A stretch of DNA of 64,000 bases, taken from assembly GCA_021229015.1 (NCBI GenBank), contig CM037778.1:88236145-88300144 (forward strand), given 5' to 3'. The position numbers were made by a program, and so were the translations under genes. The notes beneath the pieces were generated by a model that saw only the letters and a program-made list of their open reading frames with translations, made no database searches and was not told the DNA's origin. The number at the start of each line of letters is the position of its first letter. Position 1 is the stretch's first letter. The stretch is from Solen grandis. Lineage: Eukaryota; Mollusca; Bivalvia; Adapedonta; Solenidae. Below, piece after piece: positions 1 through 14,100 of the stretch.

Positions 1-1203
1 CCTCAATGTTGTTGATTTTCTTAAATACATGTTATGATGACTAATGTTATGATGACTATCAAATATGTGGCGATATAATCCAATGATAAATTGTGTAATA
101 ATGGCAATTAATGTATAAAATCTTATTGATATCTACGGGCGCCTTTACAAAATACTTTAGTAAGAAAAGTTTTTAAGTAAAATCTTTCCATGATTTAAAA
201 AGTTATGAAAGTATTTCTTTTATTTCCGGCATGATAGTCTCAACGTGAGCAAAGATTGTATGTTCCACTTGGAATATTTAACAATAATAGTCTCCCTAAT
301 TCAACAATGTTTACACATATTTGTTGAAAAATACCATGTGAATTGTTTGAAAGTGTTTGATTTGGTAAAATTGAGAATGTTTTAGAAAATCAATTGTAAA
401 TTTATTGTAAATCATCAGCTTTGTTAAATTATGTTAAAGAGTAAGTAATTAAAGATACTAACATTTTAAATAGATAGTTCGTCTGTAAACCTCGATACGC
501 GGATGTTGTAGAAATTACACTATCAAGTGCTACACTGGGGAAGGACATCGTGTTGTATGCTTCCTTTATTTAGTATTTTTCATTCCAGAGGGAGTCGTCT
601 ATGCTTATAAGGAAATCAAGTCATTGAAACTTATGAAACTTTTTCTGCAGTAGTTTCTGCTTTTCGGAAAGAAATCCAGATTAAGACTCGGAACAACATG
701 GATAAGCAAGCACTTAGTTGTTGAATAGGTTCAGGACTTACAACCTAACGTTTAGAGAGGTCTGGTGCTCAACAGTAGGTGTTGAGGCACAAAGCTTGTC
801 TCATATAGCAGCTAAGCCACTGGATAGGTTCAACTGATACAAGTCATCATCTGAGCTTGCCTGTGCCCGATCACAGGTATTGAATGACGGTGTTTATCTC
901 GCCAGATGCTGGGCAACGTAGTCAAGCGTTTGTTAGGTGCAGCTGATACAAGGCATTTAGGCTTATAAGTTTGTTTAAACTGGTTAGTAAAAAGACGCTT
1001 AGACTTGTAAAGTTGATCTGGTCATGCGAAAAATGGTGTGTTAGATTTGTTACTTTGTTAGATTTAAGTCTTAAACACATATCTGGTTTTCTTATTGTAA
1101 ATACTAAGTGTAAATGTTCAGCAATAATTGTTTTTCATATATTTAATTTTTGTCATTTTAAAGTAATAATTTGACCATTTTGTTTAGTTAGTGAGAGTAG
1201 GAC
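1..1203. other. Unassigned sequence upstream of block A
   Basis: No exon, RNA gene or recognisable mobile element could be supported here. The only open frames are short and lack motif or codon signals. It ends where similarity to the region following copy 1 (33147 onward) begins, so it is the left flank of the first duplication block. I specifically looked for the missing end of a phosphatase D2 domain, because the equivalent flank of the second block follows a D2 exon, and found none. Confidence 0.5.
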
Positions 1204-4200
1204 TAGGAACTCCATTACTTTGCTATTTTTTTTTACCATAATTTGTATTATTCCCATTGTAATTTTAGTCCAAGCGAAAACATATTTAACATATAACTAT
1301 AATATAACAATAGTTTCTTCCTTTTTTGCCATATGCTCAGAAAAAAAACTATACAGTTCTTTTAAAGCTGCAGCTTTTTTATGTACATGACTTATTTTCG
1401 GTTATATGATATACTTGTACTATTTGCTAATTATTGAATCAGTAAATTACCTACATGTACATTCTTAAAATGAAAGCAATATAACAGTAATAGCATTACT
1501 TACACAATTACATGTACATGATTACATAAAGTTTTCCGATACGGAAATTGCTGGGATACAACGTTTTAATGTCGGATCCTCCGTCAATCTGGCCTTGAAT
1601 GACGTTAAAGAAAACATTATATTTGTGAACATGGAACATTCACCCAACAAAATATAACAATGGTGATTATATTAATATTATTTGATGCTTTTATTTGAAA
1701 GATAATGATGACGATTACATATTAACATTATTATTACAACAAGAAACGATGTTCGAACACCTGGTACAGTGAATAAAACAAACCTAAGATAGGCACAAAA
1801 GTAAGACGTGCATCAAACAGGCTAAATATTTACGTAATTTAATGGAATTCACTGCTCCATATTTGCGTTATCAGTAATGAGTGCATTTTTTTCTCAATTC
1901 GAAAATGTCGATATTTTCAACAATATGATACGATTTGGAAAGCACTCAGACAAATCTAATTATTTAGAATTCGTTCGAAACTGTAGCCTTTTACGACGTT
2001 CTTTGTCTTATATCAACTAGAATGTATACAAAAAAGCTTTTTGAACTGAGAAAAATTGATGTAATGCTAAGTTAAAACGAGATATCGTCATGGCTTGCTC
2101 TTTATCAAAGATGATTTATCAACTATGATATCGTTTTCAAGTATATTCCATATTCAGCTATGAATCCAAATTGCACTTGCCTTCCTTAAACGCATTGTTT
2201 TATTGTTACGATGATTTTGATGTGTATAATATAATATGACTACATGTAAATAAATGTGTATGACTAATACGCCGCATCTGTATTTTACATTTAATATCCC
2301 TTGTGTTCACAGGGTATTATTAAACACCATCATAGCATTGCGAAATAATTATTGTCCGGCTTTGTCCTCTTAAACTCTAAAGTAAAGCCTATAACGTTTT
2401 ATATATCAATTTAGTGTACTGTTACTATTTTAACATACTGAAACCGTCCCCTAATATTGAAATACTACTTAACTAGTTAGGCAAGTTCTGTTTTATTGAG
2501 TAATTCCATTCACTGTTCAGCGAAAGGTCTACTTCATTCAACCTTCTCATGCTGAACCTTGCGTTCCTTTGGCAATTCCCTTTTCTCTCCTGCAACTGTG
2601 GTAAAACGTTATCATTCTGACACCCGTCCTTACTGCTGTTCTTTGATCTAATGCCATAACCATACCGTCTTGTTTATCCAATTGCTAAAAGATGTAAGCA
2701 TATTTCAAAAGCTGCTGTGCATTTCTTCTAATATTTATGAGGAATGCTAAGAGCAATGTGTTCTGATTAAATTTATATTATATTCTGTTCTCATATTTAT
2801 GCAATATTCGTGACTAAGAAATATATATGCATATAAATTATAAAACAGCGAGGCGCTGCGAGAAAAGAGCTAGCATCGCAATTGTCAGACACAAAATGTA
2901 AAAAAACGGTTTTGGAGTCACGAAAACACTCTCTTTCATATTTTTTATTTATTTCCCAATTGAATCAAGACCTCTAATGCCGTACCCAAACCACCCAGTG
3001 TTCAATATAATTGATCTTTACCACGCATACAACCAATCACACGACAAAACAATTTAAACAAGATGATTACAACAATTGTGAGGTGTGAGATATGTTCCGC
3101 ATTATAAACTACGGAAAGAACCCGTAACTTGAACTTTTCTCAACGAGTGCGTGAACATAACTTACCCGTGAAATACGCTCACAACAACCATCTGCGACAT
3201 AATTTTTTATGATAATTTAAACAGTCGTAGTTAACAATTGACCTAATTTACATAAACTTACTCTGGTTTTGATTGTAATATAGTGTGTGAGCAGTTGAGT
3301 TAGCCACTGGAAATAAGGGATTAAAGTTTTAACAGCTGAAAACTTGAAAGGAACGTTGCTGACATGTTTCCTTATAGGACATGATAATTAATGGCAGTCG
3401 GGTTAACTGTTAGCATATCTAGCACAAAATATGCTGAAAATATTCATGACAATAACTCTATGATTCCCCTGCAGATAATGTCACTCCGTCTATCTAATAC
3501 CTTTTTTGCACACCCAATCAGTTACAATCGCTTTACCACCAGATCGGTCACACACACATATATCTAGTAAATCGTCCAAATCTCTACCAGCCAAATGCTC
3601 CAAACGAGAACAGGCCCATTTCCCAGTCTATATCTGCTCCAAGAATTAAACATTAATGGGCATTTCTCCTGCTAACAGGCACACCATGAAAAGACAGCTA
3701 AAACACCGTTAAGTATAAATGGCTTAAATTGGCGTCTTGACTACCCTGACTTTAAAGACTTTATTAATAAGTACGATGCATTTGTTTTCCCGAAACCTAG
3801 ACACACGAGGTAATCGGGAAGAATTGGAATATTTGTTCGCTAAAACCTTTCTTAATACATAAGCATAATCAAGATTACATCTTGCTTCCGTTTAATTACA
3901 TTCAGAAAACTTACGCTTCCTTAATATACATTACCTTACCCAATTTGAAAACGAAATTTCTTACACATGTATAAAGTACGTATTCCTATATATTGTGATA
4001 CAAGCGCACTAACATATCAGCTACTTAACAATATTTCTTTCGATCCCTTAGTTATTTTACATATCTTCCTACCCATCCACAATAGCGTATTTGATAACGA
4101 CGATACTTCGAAACTGTCTCTTGAACAGTTAAAACTACTGAACACTTATCTAATCCTTTAGAAATGTGTTTCTGTGACAAAATTCAAGTACAGATGGACT

Positions 4201-5806
4201 AAGACTTATAGCCATATACAGATAAAACAACTGATTTATTTTAATCGAATAGGTAGAGTACATAAATGTGAAAAAAAGACAGAAACGCTTAGTATGCAAT
4301 CTTTGCTACTGAGTAGTTTAATAATATCATTTCTTTTATTTAACCATTTAATACCAGGTGACGTGGCGGTTGAAATTCAGACATTCAAATTTTCCTCTTT
4401 ACGTAAAGCTATTTAACTGTGTATAGGATAGCGGTTATGGCTCGCGGGAGTTATCATTCCTTTCTGTAAATACAAAGGTCAGATATTTGCGCTATTTATA
4501 CTAAAATAATTATTAAGTCGAAGAAAAAATGATGTGAGCATTTGCATTTTGTCTCACGTGTTCGACGCGGTGGACACTCTATTGAAATTACACAGCATTA
4601 CAATTTCTTATATACATGTAGCAACGGGTTTTTATCATGAAAAGAATACATTGTTCAACAAGTAACTAAGGTTTTTTTTACAATTACACTTTCTTCATAT
4701 TACCTATATACCTAACTCCCTAATTATTTGACCATACAATTTTACTAATATTATTATGCGGCTAGGACGTTTTCGACTATGCAAATATTGACATGTGAGA
4801 AATAATCCATATTGATTTTAAGAGAAAATAAGAATGCTCGAATATCAATTATTTTACCTTTCCTGTAAGGTCAGCAAGATAGAATCCCTATTTTCATATT
4901 TCCATTAAAACTATAACTCCAATGCACACTCAATGGAATAACTTACTTTCGGGACAAAGACATATACTTTTCTCGGTTAAACATGCGTGATAATGACTAA
5001 CAAAATTGTGTATGCTTATTTTGGCGTCCATATACTGTCCGAATATCAGTTAATAATTACCAGTATAAATGTTTTAAAAGCATGTGTATAGTTGAGTGGG
5101 ATTCTGTGAATATCGTATGGTTTTTATGAGTATTTAACAGAAGTTGTTTTGAAAAGGTGTCAGTTATAATGTGTTTGTTTGGTATATATTTTGTATATAT
5201 TTGTATTTGAGAGATGGAGCTTGTCCATGTTTTCATAGTAGGCAGCAATATTGTCCAGCATGTATATACTCGTATATATATCAGTGTCTCTTTATCATCA
5301 CCGCAATATCGCATTTCATATTTCACATGTGTCCTCTATGGTTCGACACTGTCATAAAGATAAATTGACCAAGACTTACCCTCCCTGAATTTCGCTAAAG
5401 ATAAAATAGCTTTAAGTTGTTTCTCTGTAGAGATGTGTGTATGCTACGTATCAGTCTGGCGGTACATTTCTATTGTTCTCAAACAAGATTATTGATTCCG
5501 TATTGATTTTATTCGATAGTCCTCGTAAAGTCTTACTTTGATAGGTTTATTACAAACTTTGTAACCTATTGCCTTGGTTCCGTTGCATACAAGGCTCTTT
5601 TTTTCTTACAGGGTCATTTGGATTTCCGATGTGAGGAAGACCCTTTGCATGAGGAGTATTCCTCAACCTGATATTAGGTGGACGTCGCTTTATCATTGTT
5701 ATACTGTCCCTGCAATGATAAACTCCATCACAACAAACAATGTGTGTTTAAGATATAAATATTTGCTGATACCACTACCAATATCATAGTACTAGATAAT
5801 TATACA
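1204..5806. repeat. Duplication block A, first copy (about 4.6 kb)
   Basis: This block is repeated in the same orientation at 33147-37202 with long near-identical runs, interrupted by small indels. The second copy lacks roughly 300 bases corresponding to about 2370-2680 here and part of about 2940-3240. No exon with recognisable protein homology was found. Short open frames that recur in both copies (for example 5574-5789) are explained by the duplication itself. In copy 1, block A is joined directly to block B near 5807-5815, whereas after the second A copy a diverged B-like sequence and a decayed gene follow. The block is therefore probably intergenic DNA of an ancestral tandem array. Confidence 0.75.
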
Positions 5807-5811
5807 ATTAG

Positions 5812-8074
5812 AAAGCAACAAGTCAGTGTATTGCCTAAGATCACCTGGTCACATACGAATTCCAAGGACCGGAGAAATTCCCACTGGACATAATCCCATC
5901 CATGAAAATTTGCATGGACAGACAAAACCTTCCTCGATTTTTTCCTACAGCGGACATATACCCTCCATAAATATACAAATAGGACAGAATATTCCTGGAT
6001 TCTATTTGAATCTGGGCAAAATCACCCCGACTTTAGTGTGTTTGTCATTGTTTGTAACTCGGATAACTGTATGTTTTGTTGATTTGAATGGCTAAACGGC
6101 ATAATAAAGATTATACGTCATGAACGATTATCTAGCCTGCTTTATTCAATCCACATCTTCATCTTTAACTGTCTAACTTTCCCTTAATCTCATTTTCACT
6201 TCTGATTGTTGTCCTGTATAAAACATCCCTTTTCTGTAATAAATTATTTAATTATAACTGAATAACTACTAAATAACTATTTTCATCTACGAAGGCAAAG
6301 AAGTAACATCAATATATGACTGGGAAATCAGGGAGAGAGAGGAGGGAGAACTGCGCGCAATACATGACTTTACGTTGCATTTAATATATTCGTAGTAAAA
6401 GTTAACTAGATAATATCTAAAAAAAAACATGTAAAAAACTTAACCACAACACATTAATTAACTGTTCCTATACGAGATGGGTTTTTCCGCCCAGTAAAAA
6501 TATTATTGGGACGAGGGTACGCCAGATAATATGTTCCTTACCGTAAATAAGGTTAATATCAACAGAAACGACGAGTTTAGGATTTAGTTTTGATGGACAG
6601 AAATATCTTCATCACATCACAAAAGTCCCTCGATATACCTTCGATATGTCTGAATACGATTTTTAAGTTAGCCACCAATTGTACAATAAACAATATGTCT
6701 ATATTCAATAGATTCTATATGCTAATAAATACAAGGTAATAATTTGATATGTTCCTGTAAAATTATCTAAGTATAATATGGTATGAATATTAAGAGCTGT
6801 TTTAGCCGTTATGAATCATTTAAATACTCCCATAAAATGCTTCCATTTATTTGCGTGTAAATAAGTGTACTGCATATTCATATAATTATGGCTGCATCCA
6901 ACGATACAAAATTCTGACTTCGCGGTCGGACAAGAATCACAGTCTCTTATGATTAAAGTGCATTTTCGATTTAAAATATGCCTTCTAGAAGAAACGGAAT
7001 TAAAAAAAAGTAAACAACAAAATGCCTGCTGTAATGTAAAATTTTAACAACAAACGAAGTATAAATTCGGAAATCGGCGGCAACAAATGGTTATCAATAC
7101 AAATACAGCAATACTTTAAGTTTCAATATTTATGCTCTTCATATACTGAATATAAATATACCTAGAATAAAATTGGTAAATACTATAATTAAAGTGAAAA
7201 GAGTGCAAAAAAAGTGCATCAACGGATTGAGAAATTAAATTAGGTAAAACTGGCTATAAAGTTCGTACTTCTACCCCCATATTTATGCATTGCACTCTAT
7301 TTAGCAAGTATTTTAACACACATGACTGTTAAAGTCCTGTAGCCCATCACCTTTTCTTGAGGTGGGGTGGGGGGGGGGGTTATGCCCGCTTTGTATAATA
7401 CGTGGATTTTTTTGTCCACCTAAGCCAAATTTCGTTGGTGGGATAAGTCTGCCTACATGTTTTTCACAAGTGAGTTTAGTCCGAAAGATATCAATGTCCA
7501 CGTTGAACAGCCTCCAGTGAAGTCCATAATCTGAGGAACCATCATAGATCATATTTACATTTTATTTTTCCTTTACCCAGTGGAACAATAACAATTAAAG
7601 AAAGTTTTGTTTCTTTAAACGTATTTTTAGATTGATCAGATAGCTAACATGCGTAATGGCAAAGGACATTAACCGCACAGGAACAAAATAAGACGTTTAT
7701 TTCAAATATTTCCTTAAACCCTCATTATTCTCCTTTATGTTCATAAAGATAAAATAATAACTTAACGACCACAATGCGCTGACTGTCTGCAAAGTTCTGC
7801 AAAGTATCAAAATCTATTCTTTTGATTGATTAAAATAACTGACAGTTGTTTGTAGCCAATAAGCCGCGCCTTCCATCCAATGAAATTTCGGTAAGGTCAC
7901 GTGATAATCTAATATAGTTCACAGGATTATGCTTACATTCGCTAAACAAAACATTTTTAGAATGTATTTTAAATGTAAATATTATGTGACCACAATAGCC
8001 TGCTTCAGCTATGGATACCAGGTCAAACATTCCCTCAGCTTAGTTGTCACAACACATGACTAGCTATTTTAAGA
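5812..8074. repeat. Duplication block B, upstream part, first copy
   Basis: This non-coding upstream sequence of receptor copy 1 is repeated at 41566-43664 with high similarity and recognisably but more distantly at 37203-38160. It immediately precedes the signal-peptide exon in all three copies, so it presumably holds the 5' flank and promoter of the gene family, although I could not point to a convincing core promoter. A poly-G run lies at 7371-7380. The paralogue has a deletion near 41640 relative to about 5890-6060. Confidence 0.7.
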
Positions 8075-8129
8075 ATGTTGACTAACATATTTGTCTATGG
8101 GATTTTCATCATCTCTCTGTTACCAATAA
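8075..8129 (+). CDS. Signal-peptide exon of receptor copy 1
   Basis: The ATG at 8075 opens a 55-base exon encoding a hydrophobic leader beginning MLTNIFVYGIFIISLL, then a perfect donor GTAAGT at 8130. It ends with one extra base, which exactly fits the two-base start of the EGF exon at 9184. The same exon, same length and same phase recurs at 43665-43719, and a 52-base variant at 38161-38212. Conservation of start, hydrophobicity and donor across three copies is strong support although the peptide is too short for homology on its own. Confidence 0.75.
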
Positions 8130-9183
8130 GTAAGTAGTACGTTATATTTAAATTTCAAACAAGAGTGTTCTCTGAACACGTGTGTCAACCGCTGAAGCGT
8201 GTCGGACAGACGATGAAAAAGTGATCCCTGTGTGTCACCTTTGCTTACAGCAAGTGACAAAAATGTTACCAATATAACAATCACCCTCATTCTTTTAAAT
8301 TATTTGGGATTCAATTTCACTGTGGTAATTAACATAACACTAACACTTAAGTTGTATGGACAAAATAATATCTATAATAATAAAAATAAAATGACACGTT
8401 TTAGAGATGAGAAGGAATAGAAGTCAGTCAGTATGTCGAGTATCGTAAATCGGTAAACAAAATTAAATATAAGTATACAGTGATTAGTATATATATGAAT
8501 TTTATATATTGCAAACACTAAGTTTAAATTTTCTTAAAATACATATAAAACTAGGCGTGAACATGTATGGAGGTTATATAATACTTTAATCAATTTCGAT
8601 TCTGGGTCTTTGTGTAAAGGTCCGACACCAGAACTATAGCCACTGCCTTATCTATTCTGTTACTTAGCGAGACACGCAAACGATTAAGTAATGAAGTGGA
8701 GTCTCCACCATATTAGCATCAACAAATACAAACAATAAATTCGAATATCATAATACTTATTTCAACATAACTTTTGTAATAATACAAGATGTTTTATCTG
8801 GTTTTAGCATTAATTTGTGTTATAGTCGTACATAATTTAAAAAGTAAAACATATCCCTCATTTATCATTCACTAAAAGAAATTTGTGAATTGAAACAAGG
8901 ATGCACATTGTAAATTTAAAAATGTATTCTTGTGTTCGTTATATCTTAATGTTTCTAAATGTAATATTCATATGAGGTCGTTATACATATTCTTATAAGT
9001 TCTATTAATTACAAAATATATACCATATTAAAATTTTCGAGCACAAAAATCACATACTAAATAATAGTTGCAAAATTTAATGATATGTACCATAATGAAG
9101 AAGACTAAACTACATCTAGAAGTGTTGTAATATAATTATGCTTTAATCATGATTTATCTGTTTCATTTTCTTTCACAATCTAG
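8130..9183 (+). other. Intron 1 of copy 1, with a dispersed repeat
   Basis: This intron separates the leader exon from the EGF exon. At about 8166-8265 it carries a short dispersed element rich in GTCGGACAGACG- and GTGACA-type words, also present in the paralogous intron at 43757-43880 and resembling fragments at 13545-13640 and 15815-15870. The segment at about 8708-8784 is absent from the copy 3 intron, where a TTCTG-type repeat replaces it. No coding signal was seen. Confidence 0.6.
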
Positions 9184-10666
9184 AAACAGAGACAAGGGAC
9201 CCAGATTGCTGTGATCGGCCCTCAGAATGTAATAAACCTGACTGTTCTTGCTGTACGGAGGAAAGATACAATATATGCAAACACCAGAACCGAACTTCAT
9301 GTGGAGGTGACTGTAAGCCTGGGTATCACGGTGGCTATTGTTACAACAAATGTCCAGACCACTGTCTAACATGCAAAGATTGGGTGGAATCTTACAGCAG
9401 AGAATGTCTGACTTGTGAACAAGGCTATCATGTAGCATATCGAAGATGTGTGCCGGATGCCTGCCCAGACACCTGTCTGACGTGTGAAAATGCAACTCAC
9501 TGTACAGATTGTGCACTTGGACATTACAACGGACAGGACACAACAACATTGGACTATCACGCTGACTGTCGGCTTAAATGTCCTCTACGCTGTACATCGT
9601 GTACCTCACAAACAAACTGTTTGTCTTGTATAGATGGGTATTATGGTGCTCAATGCTCGGATGTGTGTTCGAATGGCTGTTATCTTGGAATCTGTAATGA
9701 AGATGGATCATGCTCCTGTAAACAAAATTATACAGGAAAACATTGTGAAACATTTAGGGGTAAACATCAATGTTGATTAAACTGTTTTAACGTTACATGT
9801 AATACTACGACCGGGAAATGTTTAAATGGTTGCCTTGGTAATTTCCAGGAACCATATTGTACATTTTGCTTACCAAACTTCTCTGGGAAAACATGTGAGT
9901 CATGTGCATCTGGTATTTATGGTACCAACTGTACCAAGAAATGTCCTGATTAAATGTGTAACGTGTGATAAAAAGACAGGACACTGTGAGGTTTGTTGGG
10001 GTAATTTAAAGGGCAATACATGCGATGTATGTAAATCTGGCTTTTACGGAGAAAACTGTAATTATGTTTGTTCGTCTAACTGTGTAGACAAGTTGTGCCT
10101 TCGTGTAAATGGAATGTGCTCAAAGGGGTGCATTCCTCCCTTTTCGGGTGACAGATGCTGCTTAAACCAATCAAATTGCAAGACATGTTTCTCAGATTCA
10201 GAATGTTCTGCTTGTATTGATAGTTGGTATGGTGAAATGTGCCAAAAGGAATGTACATCTAAATGTAAAGTTTGCAACAAAGAAAATGGCACATGCCGTA
10301 TTTGTACAGGAAATTACCGGGGTGATTACTGTCATGAATGTAGACTAGGCTTTTATGGCCTCATTTGCGTGGAAGAATGTTCAAATGGTTGCATTAATAA
10401 TACATGCGACTTTTCAAATGGAACGTGTCAATGTAAGAATGACTACTACGGACCCTTTTGCAAAAAGCGATGTTCAACGCATTGTGCCAATGATGATAAA
10501 ACCTCTAGAAAATGCAGTAATGGAAAGGAAAATTGTTCTTTTGGGTGCTTGCCAGACCATGGCGGTTCTTGCGAGGACGATTGGAATGAAAACTGTATTA
10601 ATAATTCCTGCCACCAGATCTCGGGAAACTGTTGCCATGGTTGTGAAAAAGGGTTCGGGGGGCAAT
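9184..10666 (+). pseudogene. Multi-EGF ectodomain exon, copy 1 (stop plus frameshift)
   Basis: One 1.48 kb exon encodes about 494 residues of closely spaced cysteines in MEGF/SREC-type EGF repeats, with recurring patterns such as GFYGxxC, CSNGC and NGTCxC. This is an extracellular, disulfide-rich module. Comparison with copy 3 (47655-49139) reveals two lesions. At 9774-9776 a serine codon TCA has become TGA. Near 9953, inside the run after KKCPD, one extra T creates a stop and shifts the frame. Downstream the original frame stays open to the donor at 10667, and removing the extra base makes the exon length fit the flanking phases. The long open frame starting at 9826 is therefore out of frame for its first 40 or so residues. 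Confidence 0.85.
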
Positions 10667-11110
10667 GTTTAAGGTTTTTTTTGTTTATAGGTTTTTTTAA
10701 CATCGTGGACTTACAAAAAAAAGGGCAGAGACACGTGCACTTACAGAAAGTTTGTTTGTGTGTATGTGCGCGCGTGTGTCTACATGTGTCTATACATGCT
10801 GCAATTATAATTTAAAACATAAATATCATATTTGTTGCAGCATCAAGTGCTGGCCACGAGAATGTGTTTCCGGTGGGAGTTTCTGTTGGAGCACCAGTAG
10901 GCGGTATGACATCAGTCATAGTAATTATAGTCCAGGGGCCCGTTTCATTAAACTTCGTACGAACATTTTTTTCTTACATTTTTTCGTACGAAGATAATTG
11001 ACGTTCAACAGCGTTTCACTAACGTTAATTTCGTACGAATTTTTGTACGATTTTCGTAGATTTCTTCGTAACTTTAAGTAAGGTAAGTAGCTTGCGTAAG
11101 TCTAGAAAAA

Positions 11111-14100
11111 ATGGCTGCGTTCATGTTGTTTGACAGACGTATCCGACGCAGGGAACGTGTTTTTCAAAATAGAAAAAACCCATTGACGCACCTAAGCGAT
11201 AGCGAGGTCATCGAGCGTTATCGCTTGCCAAGACACGGCATAAACAACCTGATTGAACAAATCGAAGAAGAAATAAGCCCGAAATCAAACAGAAGTCACC
11301 CACTTGATGCCACTTCGAAGGTATTTTTATTTATATTAATTATTTTTTTCGATGAATACTTTTCGTAAATCTTGATCCTCCTTAAAAATTTCTTATTTTA
11401 TAGACGTGCGTTTCTACTGATATCACCTGTGTAAACAGGCCGTGTAGACAATACACATTTCAGCTACATAACCACATTGGATTTAACGGATTGGTCGCAG
11501 TAGTTTAAGATTCAGGGAAAATCGTTCCTTTTTTTTATTTGTTTAAATACCAATTAAATTTCATGTCTGTTTTGGTTTTCAATAAACGTTTATTGCAGTC
11601 TGAGTTTAGGATTTTGCAGTTGTATTTTCTAATGTATACCAAGTTTATCTTTGATGCAAATTGATAATGTCATAATTTTTGCTCCATTGAATTTTTTTAT
11701 GATTATGAAATGCTACTTGCTTGAAAACAAATAAGAAATGATAAGTATGAGCACTACCCCCCCCCCCAATCCACATTGATTTGGAGCTGTTGTTTGTATA
11801 TATCAACTCAGAGTGCTAGTGACAAGTCAGTATAATTTCTCCACTGACAGTCAATATCCTGATAATATGACCCTCATATAAATGCAGTACAGTACCTGTT
11901 CTAAATATGCATAAAATCTGTTACATATCAATATATTTTATCATATTTGGTCTTTCTAAATCTTTTTTTTTTACATTATAAACATGTTTTAATAATAATA
12001 TTGAATGTGACCCTAGCTAATTGAAGAAGATATAAAAAAAAAACATTTACACTGATTGAACTTATTTTTTTTTTCTAAATCCATACTGCATCATTCATAT
12101 ATGTAAAATACACTCATTTATTTTTAGGATTGGGAGGTCAATTGGGTTCAATTCTCTGTGGCAACATACTAAAATCATAAAAAATGATACTGGTATATCT
12201 CCCTTGTTTGACGCTCAGCATATAAGGGTAGTTCACTGACTGCTTGGCCCAGTGTCAAGATGTGACCGGTTGTGGTATCATGCCACATGTCAATGGTGTG
12301 ATACTGCAGTGTGACAGTACTATATCTGTCTCAAGCAACAGTAGTCTCCAAATGACCTGACTACTGTTGGTTGGTTGTTAAGGTATATGAATACCTAATT
12401 TGAATTTATGAATAATAATTAATGCAATTATATCCAGTCCATGTTATGTTAACCGACTGGTACTAATTAAGGTGCAATATAATAATAAATAAATCATTTA
12501 AAATATGTAACAATCTGTATGTATTACTTGCTATCAATATACAGCAACTATATAGGACTTGTATAAAGTAACAAATAATACTATATTTTTGTGCGATACA
12601 CAGTTGAATGTACTGATCTATTTGACTGAGGAAAGAATATGGACTAAAGTGATTCTTAATCATTCCACTTGACCGTGTCATAAATCTGCATATCACTCAC
12701 ACATTCATATATTAAGCTATAAATTCTGTATTTTCAATTCATACATAAAATAATGTCATTTTTTTTTCAGTTAAATACTTAAACTATATTTCAGACACTG
12801 GTAACCCTGAGGTACCTCGCCAAAGGTGACTTCTTTAGTGAAGTGGGAGACCTGCATGGTGTCTCTAGAAGCTCCGTCTGCAGGAGTATTAATCAAGTTG
12901 TGAGGGCCATCAACCTCAATGTCAATAACATAAAGTTTGCGACAAACATTGAGGAATTGAGAGCAATTAAATTGAATTTTTATAGAATTGCCTCAATTCC
13001 CAATGTTGTTGGGGCAGTGGATGGGACACTTGTTCCAATCATTGCTCCAGCTGGGGTTGATGAGCCTCTATACGTTTGCAGAAAGGGATACCACGCACTG
13101 AATGTGCAGGCTGTGGTAGATCCAAGCTTGAGGTAAGAAAGAAGTTTCATTTGATTTATAAGATATTTTTTTAAATAACATGAGTTGCTGTTAACAGATT
13201 GTGATGGACAATCAACAATTCACTGGTAATAGGTGATAGGGTAATCTGGTATAGCCACAAATTGGGTTAGTTTTTCCATGTTTTTACAATTTCAATTTCC
13301 AAATTATCATTCCTAATAAATGAACATTGATATGACACATTGTTATTACATTAATGACATGTAATATTCATTGAATATGGATATTTAAATGATAATTTGT
13401 TTTTGTCAATTAGCATGCTAAAATGATCATTTCTATGCATGAAATTAATGTGTAGATTATTTTTAAGTCATTATTACTGTAAAATGAAAGTGTTTAAACA
13501 AGACATTAAAATAATAGCCAATTATTGTTTAACTTGCTGTAAGCATAGTTGACACATGGGTCACTTCTCCATCATCTGTCAGTCCGACTTCCTGTCTGTC
13601 TGTCCGTCATACTTTTTTTGTCATGCTTCTGCATGTGACATATGTGTCCTAAAGAACTTTTTTTCACAAAATATCCTTCTATATCAGTCAAATCTTTCAC
13701 TGCCTTTTGTTAAAATAAATTAAAAAAAAATGCAAATCATTTTCTTAACTTAAAGTATATTTACTGAACTTAATAGGAAATTTAAAAAAGGTTCATTCCA
13801 CCCCCCCCCCCCCCCCTCCCCCTCTTTTTTTTTTAATGAATTTATCTGTTTTATCAGGTTCACGGATGTTGTTGCAAAGTGGCCGGGAGCTACACATGAT
13901 TCAACAATATTACAATCATGTGGGCTCAAGAGGCATCTGGAAACTGAAGGAAATGGCTGGCTGTTGGGGGACTCAGGGTATCCAAACAGAAATTATGTTA
14001 TAACACCAAAACCCAACCCAACGTCAGACAAGAACTACGTTTCAATAATGCCCACTCAAGAACAAGAATCGTTGTTGAGCGGGCATTTGGACTTTTGAAG

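Noticed and set aside
9163..9549. Minus-strand open frames opposite the EGF exons (also 40076-40651 and 48264-48719)
   Set aside because: They are shadows of the cysteine-rich plus-strand coding sequence and have no family features.
9826..10815. A separate 329-residue EGF gene starting at 9826
   Set aside because: The first part is in the wrong frame relative to copy 3; the frame only becomes correct after the one-base insertion near 9953. It also reads past the donor at 10667 into intron.
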